DNA from: Entonaema liquescens
Taxonomy: Eukaryota; Ascomycota; Sordariomycetes; Xylariales; Xylariaceae
Assembly: GCA_902805475.1 (NCBI GenBank)
Contig: CADCSX010000023.1
Location: 2,356,001 to 2,420,000, forward strand
DNA length: 64,000 nt
Direction of reading: 5' to 3'
The translations under genes were made by a program, and so were the position numbers. Positions 55,106 to 64,000 of the stretch are shown piece after piece. How positions within the stretch are numbered: the first letter of the stretch is position 1; each line of letters starts with the position of its first letter. The notes beneath the pieces were generated by a model. The model was not told where the DNA came from, did not search any database, and worked only from the letters and a program-made list of their open reading frames with translations.

Positions 55106-58037
55106 GTCAGGCGATTGCTGTTGAGGTGACGATCCGAGAGATTTGAGCGAAGCTTCTACAAACATAGCCGTCCGAAGTCACGATAAGGGAAGATAACGCG
55201 GGTTGGAACAGGCTACGATATTCTGCTGCAGCCAGCCTTGGGTTCTAGTCTTCTTTGCATTTACTCATGCATGGGACATGACCGGTTACCTGGGGTTATG
55301 TTTACGCGGGTGATGAAGTATGAAACGTATGGGTTGAACGGCATCGGGATCACGACATGTTTGTGAGAGGACGCTATAGGATAGGCGTGTCATCGTTATT
55401 TCTTCTAGCATGCACCCGAAAGATTGATGGCCGCCGATATCACGACATGATTCGGACCCCTAGGGGTTGAGGCGATCAAGGAACTGATAGTCTCCCCTAT
55501 ATTACCCATCTGAGCTTTTGATCCAATTAACGATGGAGCCATTCCTAGTCAGCTCTTACTATACTATACAGAATTACCGTTCCAAGAGCCGTAAACAGGG
55601 CGTAATATACTACGATGATATAAATATCGCAGCATATTCGTGTCGACACGCAAGCTTCTCCAGTTACACCTAACCGGATATTTGGGAAAATGAGCTGTCA
55701 GATAGAAATTCTCCTACGTAGCACCATTTGCCTACATACGTACATACACCACGTCCATGTACGCCACTAAAAACGGCCGCATGTTCGCGTCCTTAGATCG
55801 GCTCATGGATTAGCTAGCTGGCGTAGTGGCAGCGGCGCTCAGACTTAGAGGACCCTAGTATACCCCTAGCATCTACCCCATTACCTAACTAGAAACGTAC
55901 CGAGTGCCTAGGGCTAAGCTCTCGACGCATACACGAGTCCAAGTACGCATGCAGATGCATCATGCATGCCCGGGTTTTTTCCCTGGCGAAGACGCGCGCG
56001 GGCGTAGAGGAGTGTGTCTTGCGTCCTAGTTCATGAGCGGTGAAGAACAAGCCGATCTTCTGGCTGCACCAAACCGGTTCCAATAATAGCGCCATCATAA
56101 TCGTTGAAAAGTCTCGGACTCGAGAGAGAATCGGATTGTAAGGATTTACGAGGCCAAAGCGCAACGGATGAGCCGCCCTCATCCTCTAGGCACGATATTG
56201 AAGAATGAATTGTATGACTCCATTCCTGATACAGCATAACTCGCAAGTTTTTTGGGGATTCCCGGAAAACTCCTTGCAATGCTACCTTTTGCGGGGGGAG
56301 CTCATTGCTATTATTAAGTGTGCGGCTGCTAAATATCCTTTCCGGCTCGGAAGGTTTCATTCAATAGTAGGATAATATCAAATCCTTATATATCCCAGCA
56401 TTGCCTGTCGTCAGACTTGAAAGTGGACGGCGACCAGATAACCGAATCTTCGGAACACACAAACAACCAGAGGATATCGATAATTTCATATAAGCTTGGC
56501 CGACGATCAATCGACTAGTTAGGTAGAGGGCAGGATTAGTAGCTTAGGGGCGTGTCCTATTCTGGAAGTCGTGAACTGCGACCCCATTTGAGCGCCGGCG
56601 ATTAACTTCAAACGTAGGCGTAGCTTTATGTGATACGCGGGTAGCTCAACAACGTCGTTAACAGCCCGTATTTGCTGACAAAGTCTCGTAATAACGAAAT
56701 TACTGTAGTATTTACTCGACTGTTATGGCGTGACAATATTACCTGGCCTCAACTGAAGGTCGGTATGTAGGTGAGAGGTGAGCGAGTCAGCTAAGTTACG
56801 AATCCGCTCTGACGAGCGTTTGTTCCAGCTACGTCACTTGTGCGGCACGGGCAATGCTGTACCTGATGCTAGGTTACTAGGTTGTGAGCATGGATCCATG
56901 GATCAGGTGGATTTGTGCCTCCAAGAACGGTTGCAAGGATTCCACGAGCTTGCTGATCACGAATAAAATCCTGTGAGAAGATGACAGGTACATGGATCGG
57001 AGTTCTCTGACGAGAACATGGCAAGCTTCAGATTTGCATTGCCCAAGCTTTCCCACCCCAGAATTTCATGTTTCTGTATACGTGAAACCCACTTAGGTGT
57101 TCGGGACAAGAGAGACCTCAGCTTAGAAGCCGAATATCTCCATAGGTCCTAAAAGAACTCGGTATGCGGAACGCCCAGGATCGGCGTACATAAAACCAGG
57201 AACCATGAAGAGCGGTCACTTCACCGTTGTTTGTAAGGTTGGATTTGATGGGCACGGCTCTCGGGGCCAACCACCTTCTCAACTTTTTGAGAAAAAAAGA
57301 AAAAGTAATATTGTTAGATTTCCCATCTTTTCGGCTGTCTACTGTGTGTAGCCTGGTCGCTAATATCCATGACAAAACCCCACAAGTCTGAAACAATACT
57401 GGCCGATTTCCGTCTGGATATCTGCAGCGGCGTCAAATAACCCATCGGCTTTAACTGATAGGATGTTGTTCACTAAGGGGGGCAGAGACCATATAGTATG
57501 TGCCTGACTGTAACCCGAATAAATTATGCGATATGAATCAGTGCTGCCGCCGCCTTATTATTGTTGATCTGACACGTTGACTCTCTACCCGAGAATCACG
57601 TATCTATTGGGTCGGATTGGACGACAAGATCGGGCGAGGTGCGTCGCTGATAATATATCGTGCCTAGGCTTGTCTGTGTATCTGTGTATCTGTTTATGTA
57701 TGTAGATAGATACCTACCAAAGGTAACCTCGAAAAAAAAGGAAGAAAAAAAAGGGCAACAAATACCACAGACAATTGTGACCGTGCGCCAATCCCGGCTA
57801 AGACCGTGGGCTTTTTTTACCTTAATGATCTCGATATGAACCCCTGGATGAGAAGCTCTGGCCCCTATGTACCATAATGGAGACATGTCTTAGCCACTAG
57901 ATTTTAGCAAGGCCTAGCAAGCCTAGCAAAAGCAGCAGACCATCGCTAGCCCACAGGCTCACGGACAGGGTCCAGTGGAGTTTGTCTGCATCTAAACAGA
58001 CCCCCCATAACAAACCAGGCCATACTCGAAGTAGATA
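55106..58037. other. Intergenic region, no supportable gene
   Basis: 2.9 kb between the TRAPPC13-like gene and the MITE. The ATG-led 109-codon minus-strand frame at 56031-56360 has no recognisable domain or neighbouring exon, so I do not call it. Otherwise AT-leaning with frequent stops. Confidence 0.55.
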
Positions 58038-58398
58038 CAGTAAAACCTTGTTATAACGAATTGAAAAAAACAGAGGTCTAAATTCGTTGTAACGAGGGTT
58101 CGTTGAGAAGTAGGTGGCGCACAGACCAATTTCTTACCTAAAATTGTAAAGTTCATGATAAAGTCTTAAGCTCGAGCCAATTTTGTAGCGAGCTAGCCGA
58201 AAGTGGCTTAGTGGCTTTCTAAATTTGGCTTAACTCGACTTTTTTATAACGAATTTGGTGGTGACTAAGCACCAAGTCCAACGAATTTCGTTATTTGAAA
58301 ATTTCGTTAAATCCCATACAATTCTTCCAGTTTTTTTAAAAATTTCGCTGTAGCGAGGTTTCGCTATATAGTAGATTCGTTATAACAAGGTTTTACTG
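58038..58398. mobile_element. MITE with 24-bp perfect terminal inverted repeats and TA target-site duplication
   Basis: Positions 58038-58061 (begins CAGTAAAACCTTGTTATAAC) are the exact reverse complement of 58375-58398. Both ends are flanked by TA (58036-58037 and 58399-58400), the Tc1/mariner-pogo duplication. The 361-bp body has no coding frame. Subterminal copies of a TCGTTATAACGA-like palindrome occur near 58083, 58246, 58285 and 58365, probably transposase-binding sites. The perfect ends and intact TSD point to a recent insertion that would need a transposase in trans, probably a pogo/Fot1-like DDE enzyme encoded elsewhere. Confidence 0.92.
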
Positions 58399-59205
58399 TA
58401 GTGGCCTTTCTGTAACCTTCGATGTACGTAAAGTTTCTGCTGATTGTTCAAATACGAGCTGTGTCTTTCAATCTGGGACTAAAAGGGGTAGAAGAGATTT
58501 CTCGAATTGTCAAAACAGGTTGAAAAGGGTGTAATGGCCCCTGGATGGTAGGCTATGCAGGAACAATTAGATACCTGTACTTACATGCGAATATTCCTCC
58601 AATTCCTCCGACCCTTCGCTGAGGTACGTTTGCCCCTCCACTTGGAAAGGAAAGGGAAATATTAAAAATAGGGGAAAAGGGACATTGAGAAGCAATAGTC
58701 CGGATACTGTAGGCACTAATACTTATGGCCTATCTGCAAGGTACGCAAGACCAAATATCCGGACCAGTAGTTGTAAATATTTCTTTGACGCCGGATACTG
58801 GCTAAAGAATTGGTCGCGTCTCTAACGTCCAAAACTCTGGGTATTCGGCCTTTGTTTTCAACAGTGCTACTATGTATGTAGCATAGCATAGTGACAAAGT
58901 AGCATAAAGATGCACTAAATCGTCTCGCTAAGAATAGTTGCATGTTCACCATTTTTGTGGTTTCAAGATGCGCACTAGTTAGAGGATGGCATATTCTTCA
59001 GTAGCCAGATATTATTGCGGATATTAGAATAGCGGATGACGAAGGGCTGGGTATTGTCCGAAGGGCACAGCTGTTGAAGATGTGTGTTGTTCAAGATAGT
59101 GTTTCACCGCATGAGGCAAGCATCCATGTTCTATCTCTATCGTTGGTGAATTGGTCCAGTCAAGGATCTCTTGTCTTGTCGAGGACCTAACTCCCTGATG
59201 CTGTA

Positions 59206-59242
59206 TGGCTGGCTGGTTGGCTGGCTGGTTGGCTGGCTGGCT
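59206..59242. repeat. TGGC(TGGT)-type tetranucleotide repeat
   Basis: About nine TGGC/TGGT units in tandem (TGGCTGGCTGGTTGGCTGGC and on) in intergenic DNA. Confidence 0.8.
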
Positions 59243-60026
59243 GTATATGTAAGGTACAATTTTAAAAAATGATGAAAGACTGAAGAAAAGGTTAAAAAAG
59301 CATTGTCAACGCGAAGTAAGCATTTAGGCGCGAACCTTCCGCAACCTCGTGCCTTCAGTAAATAAAAAGTAAAAAGCATATGACCTTTGAACGACGTTGG
59401 ATCGGAAACTGCTACAGGTCAATATGCATGCAGCTGCCTACAAAATATATCTCGCAGGCAATTCGGATAACCCCCTAAAAATGTGGCTTTCCAACTGCCA
59501 GACTAACCAAAGCAGTACACCCATAGTTCCCCTGTCGGGTCAACTCAGTTGCTCTTTTACCCCTGTAAGAGGGGGCGGGACAGGGGTTCAAGGGCCTGGG
59601 TGCTGGAGCTATGTTGTGCGATACGTGATACGTAAAAATCCCACTATGTGCTACTAGATCCGAATGGGAAAGTATAGTGGGGTTAGTTAGCGGGTACGTA
59701 GCCCCCCAACTGCCCAACTGTATCTTTTCGTTCATTTCGTTCATCAATCATCTTCACTGCGCGCATCCCAAGTGCCACATCCAATGCCACGCAGGCCCTC
59801 TACCCCCTTCCTATGTAAGGGTTTATTCAAGGTAGTTCTGGGTAGTTTTCCTCCTCCTCCCAAGACCACTCGTTCAAGTAGTCCGTCATTGGATGTTCCA
59901 AAGTCCAAAGTGCTCTGAACGTGCTCCACGAACCTGGGGATCGATCTTTTTGCCTTGCCAAAAACACTCGTTTCTTGAACACATCCTTTTGGAGCCTATC
60001 CATCCAACCTTACTTACCAACCTACT

Positions 60027-60063
60027 AGCTTACCAGCTTACCAGCTTACCAGCCTACCAGCTT
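60027..60063. repeat. 8-bp tandem repeat AGCTTACC
   Basis: Three exact AGCTTACC units, one AGCCTACC variant and a partial AGCTT follow in phase, in the likely upstream region of the DENN gene. Confidence 0.85.
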
Positions 60064-60936
60064 GGGAAGCTGTCTTCTCTCCTCGTCCAGTCAAATTCCC
60101 ATTTCATCCCGCCCATCCTATTTCATCTCACCCAATCCAACAATTCATACACACCTCGAACTGCCCGCTTGCATCCCGTCGCCCACCCACCCGAACGATA
60201 ACGCCGCATAGGGGCATGCAGCTGCAGTAAAGCACTGCATGATTGTCTAAGGCTGTTTTGGAAGCATTGCATACCAATAAATCGTGCGTGTCTACCCGGC
60301 GCCAAAATAGATCCAAGCAAAAAAAAAGAGGGCAGATAAACAGCACATCGGCTGCTTCTGCCCGAACAACAAGACAACCACCGAGAAAGAAAAAAATTTA
60401 ACAACCCGGACACTGGACAGTAACCGAAAAGTGTCTCGTGGTTGACACAAGGTCATTTTAGAGAAGGTGTTAACTAACTGATAATTCGTTAAGTAAAAAC
60501 AATATCTGATCTGTCGACACCCATCTCATGTCAATGGCCGTTTTGGCTTTGATTTATTACGGTGGTTTACTTCAGTAAAGGCGATATATCGATATCCCCT
60601 CGAGAACGTCCCGCAGAGTAGACCCTGCTACTAAAAACCATCTTGTCATATCCGACCAGTCATTCAATCGCAACCTTTCCCGTCCTTCGCTTGTACAACA
60701 GGATATATGCGTCGGACATTGGTATCCAAGCCACAGATACCCACAAACCGGGTCTGAGGAATAAAAAGGAACAAACTAACACGGTTCGACCTGTTGATTA
60801 ATATTTAGCGAGCCCCCTAGCAAGCTTGCTCTTTAAAAAAAAATTAATCCAAATTCTCCAACTTCGTCACGGGGTTAACTTAATACTGTTTAACTTGGAT
60901 TGAGAAAGGAAGGGATAGCTATAGATCTGAGATGTC

Positions 60937-63900
60937 ATGGAGAGCTCTTCGGCACCGCTCGCGGATTACTTCTGGATTGCGGGCGTCGCATCCGTGTCCT
61001 ACCATGATCTCCCACCTCCAGCCTCTGCCACTCAGGTAGAGAGTACTATTACCGAGGATTACGAGCCTGACGAGGACCTACCCGACCCCTCCGCTTCTCC
61101 AGCTAACAAAACCAACGCTCGGCACTCCCGCCAGAATTCTAACAACAGGCTCTCCAAGATATCTACTGGTTCGATCCATACACTCGAGGAGTTGGATGGG
61201 AATACGAGAAGTAATAGAAGCAGCGCTACGATTAGGCCTATCCCACTTCCTGGAGCTGCTGGCCATGAAAGCCTCCTTGGCGATTTCGACTTCGACAAGG
61301 CCCTTGTTAAGTTCGCAGCCGAAAGAGAAAACTTCTTGGAGGATTTGAGCTTTTCAGCCGGTGCAAAGACGCAGTCACGGCCGCCGATGATTGTCCCTCG
61401 CGCCGAAAGGATAAAAGCTGACGAGTCCTCTGGAAGGATGAGTCCTATGAAAAACATAAGGGGAAGCATTCGGGGCAGCATAAGGCGGAAGATAAGCTTC
61501 AAAGATATGAACAGCGTGCGAAAGCAGCCAACAACTCCGAGACCTGGTATGGCCCCTTTTCGCAACCCCGACCGAAGAACTTTCTTAAGAGAGTTGGCAG
61601 AAGGACTGCCCGCGGAACTTTTCGATCATGACTGCAAGAAAGATTCGGCGTTTTGTACTGACTTTTGTAAACTAGCTTCAATTCGGACTACTAGGAGAAT
61701 GAGTAGTTACAACTCTGTTATCCCTCCACCCGAACCTCTTAATCTCGACCCGGATATGCACCCCCTAAAACGACGATTTGAACCCGAGCTTCTAGACCGG
61801 TATCCTCCCCGAGAAGACATGGAAGGATTAAGTAAGAGAGGGAGATTTCCAGATTACGTACCTATGTTCGCGTTCCCCAATGACATTCACATTGTCTCGT
61901 CAGATGACAGGCCGAGGTCAACTTGGCATGGGTTTACAATGACGTCGGATGATAATTCTAAGATCTATGGTGTAACTGTCATTGTATGGACAGCACTCAC
62001 GATGGATGTGGCGGAGGACATCGAAAGGCGTTGCGAGCGTTGGAGGCAAAGGCACATGACTGAGGAGGAACGGGAGCTCGCGGGTAGCCTTGGAGCACGT
62101 CTCGCTGCAGAACGCGCGCATCTATCACAACTACTTGCCAAGCTCCCGACAATACCGTCCGGGTCCCACGCTCGTGAGACACTTGACGATCAGATCAGTG
62201 CGGTAGAGGAGAAGATCAGTCTGATGACAGAAATGTTGCGGCCCCTGAGGCATGGCGCCGCGTCGAAGATAGATGGCTTGACGGCTGGTGAGAGTGGCCT
62301 CTGGACACCCCGAGCGTACGGCATCCTTGGTAGAGATGTTACGAGAGTGGGCTTCTGGAAGGATTGGCTTCGGGCCGTTATCGTACCAATGACAGATGGC
62401 GGGCTTTTACGCATACCTCCAAGTTCCCCACGAGTTGGTCGTTGGCAACCACTGGAACGATACGTGGTCAACTTGTGCACCGAAGCATTCAGCCCTCTCG
62501 GTTCTAAAACCCAGGTTGAGATTGGTGTGCGCGAACTGCGTCTGTATGCGCGGAAGGAGGCCATCAACGAGCTCCCGGGCTCTCGTAATACTGACCTCTA
62601 TGCCCTTTTCAGGTCTCTCTCCCTAGAGAACATTGTCACCCTTTTTGAGTATGCGATGTCCGAATCCCGAATTATCTTCCTCTCTTCGCATACCGCAATG
62701 CTGCACCTGGCTTCCCACGCTCTGGCTAGCCTATTATATCCATTAACTTGGGCGAGCATTTTCATACCTATCCTACCAGCACGGCTTATCTCTGCTCTCG
62801 ATGCGCCTTGCCCTTATATCGTCGGTATTGAGCGGAGATACGATAATATCACGCTTCCAGATGACGATTATGTCCTGGTTGACCTCGATAAGGATACAAT
62901 TGATTCGACGACACTCCCAGTTCGTCTTCCAAAGCAGCATCGTCGGAAACTCCTTTCCCTCTTGCAATTTGCAGCGCCTCATAGCTTGCGCTACGGTGTC
63001 ATGACAGGGCCGCCTCCTTATGCGATTGAATCCTTCCCCTATGATTCCTTCTCCGTCGAGAATAGTACTCTTGTCAACGAGAAAGCCGTACCGAGTATGC
63101 TATATAAATGGGTAGCACAAAACTCGTCGTCTTTCGGGGAAGCCGAGCCAGCAGATAGCGTCAAGCCACCTGTGTTTAACGCTTTCTTGCACGCGAAGCC
63201 CGGGGCCGACAGGCCTACCACCAGCAAATCAAACAAGACTAGCCCTCCATCGTCCGTATCACCTGTCTCCGTGAACTTCCCGCCTATGCCTGCTACACCG
63301 GTTTCTAGAAGCGACTCTGGATACGCACTATCGTCCACGCTGAGAGAAAAGAGGTCAGGTCATTTCGAGAAAGAAGGTCGGCGCAGCTCATCGTTCGGCC
63401 ACGCCCCCGTTCACCGACCCCACGCACCATTCTTTAATGGCCATCAATCAAACCTATCCATCTCCGCCATTTCGATCGATTCCCAGTCATCTTATGGAGG
63501 CTATGCCCCGTCAACCTATGCTCAGTCGACTCTGGCAGCATCCACAGTGATGCCAAATATGCTTGTTCAGCCTGTGGAAAATACTGACTCTACGATGTGG
63601 GTCGAAGGGCATTGTTTCAATCACTGTGGCAATGACACAACCTCAACCTGTGCAATTTGCGATGAGCGTTGTGAGGGTGATGGATGGTACAAGTGCTCTG
63701 GTTGTGGAGCAATTTCGCACGGACGCTGTCTTGGATGCGTTTGTCTCGTGTGTCCGGTTGCTTTCAATGCCGATAAGGTTCGGGCTTCTTTCGTTCGCTG
63801 TCTTGCGAGTCTTCTTTACACGTACCGCAAGTACCTAGGTCGGCCAACGAAGGAGCAAAAAAACAATGGCCAACTTTATGGATTTGACATGAATGGCTTC

Positions 63901-63958
63901 ATCAAAAGCTTACCATACGACCAGCAAGAGTATGTAACGATGATGAAGGAGACGCAAG
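60937..63958 (+). CDS. DENN-domain protein with C-terminal C1-like zinc-binding segment (cut by the right edge)
   Basis: One exon of 1,007 codons from ATG 60937 to a good GTAAGT donor at 63959; the next exon lies beyond the window. DENN proteins are mostly GEFs that activate Rab GTPases on membranes. uDENN-like elements occur near the start (ADYFWIAGVASVSYHD), with GLLRIPPSSPRVGRWQPLER and ELRLYARKEAINELPG before the central DENN block at ~561-650 (NIVTLFEYAMSESRIIFLSS, then LPARLISALDAPCPYIVGIE). A Ser/Pro-rich linker (~745-880) follows. At ~892-945 is a Cys/His cluster (GHCFNHC, CAICDERC, WYKCSGC, CLGCVCLVC) that looks like a C1 or related zinc-binding domain. The start of this family in moulds is variable, and ATG 60932 in another frame is not used. 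A disordered basic stretch with RGSIRGSIRRKISFKD (~180) may be phosphoregulated. Confidence 0.93.
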
Positions 63959-64000
63959 GTAAGTCAACTATGGTTAACTCTTGTCTGGTATTATTTACTA

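Larger units (their letters stand above)
58399..60936. other. Intergenic region, no supportable gene
   Basis: 2.5 kb with several simple repeats (59206-59242, 60027-60063) and C/T-rich sequence from ~59.9 to 60.2 kb. Promoter region of the DENN gene. Short frames over the repeats (for example the Thr-Ser-Gln-Pro repeats) are artefacts. Confidence 0.55.

Noticed and set aside
56031..56360. 109-codon ATG-led minus-strand frame
   Set aside because: No domain, no splice partner, no coding-like composition compared with flanks; left as possible but unsupported.
1..64000. CRISPR array, prophage or bacterial operon features
   Set aside because: Spliced eukaryotic genes throughout; no spaced identical repeats.

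Overview
The window is nuclear DNA of a filamentous ascomycete (Pezizomycotina, most like a sordariomycete). Protein genes carry short GT-AG introns (about 50-160 nt). The tRNA-Tyr gene has a nuclear-type intron. Several products are typical of moulds: a PDR-type ABC pump, an Sfl1-type HSF factor, a secreted glucoamylase with a starch-binding domain and a DUF3712 vacuolar protein. I built exon boundaries by hand from splice signals, reading frame and family conservation. There was no RNA evidence and no database search.

Layout. 1-16.4 kb is gene-poor: the N-terminal half of a PDR/CDR ABC transporter at the left edge, one single-pass membrane protein near 5 kb, and then about 10.6 kb without a supportable gene, rich in short TACCTAGGTA-like motifs and microsatellites. 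16.4-29.6 kb holds an Sfl1-like HSF regulator, a Lys-rich nuclear-type protein, the mitochondrial succinyl-CoA ligase beta subunit, a GC-rich membrane protein, a small orphan ORF, a fructosamine-3-kinase-like protein and nicotinamide riboside kinase. 30-36.3 kb holds a GH15-CBM20 glucoamylase, with a 5 x 10 bp repeat carrying CreA-like sites in its promoter, and the tri-snRNP protein Snu66/SART-1. 36.8-47.3 kb holds tRNA-Tyr, an unrecognised charged protein, an F-box-like gene interrupted by an in-frame TAG, tRNA-Glu, a 77-aa membrane protein and a Tag1-like DUF3712 protein. 48.2-55.1 kb holds ornithine carbamoyltransferase convergent with the acetolactate synthase regulatory subunit, then a KH-domain RNA-binding protein and a TRAPPC13-like TRAPP subunit. 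55-61 kb is intergenic and contains a well-formed 361-bp MITE. A DENN-domain protein runs off the right edge.

Functional themes are mostly housekeeping: mitochondrial metabolism (succinyl-CoA ligase, OTC, Ilv6), splicing and RNA binding (Snu66, KH protein), trafficking (TRAPPC13, DENN) and vacuole (Tag1-like). There is also a carbohydrate neighbourhood in which FN3K-like, NRK1 and glucoamylase genes are adjacent.

The most useful second looks are these: the F-box gene with about 178 further sense codons after one TAG; two housekeeping genes that each need one extra base in a C4 run to stay in frame, which suggests assembly indels; the MITE; the helically phased promoter array upstream of glucoamylase; and the large gene-free block. 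I found no convincing evidence of a wholly new multi-gene system.
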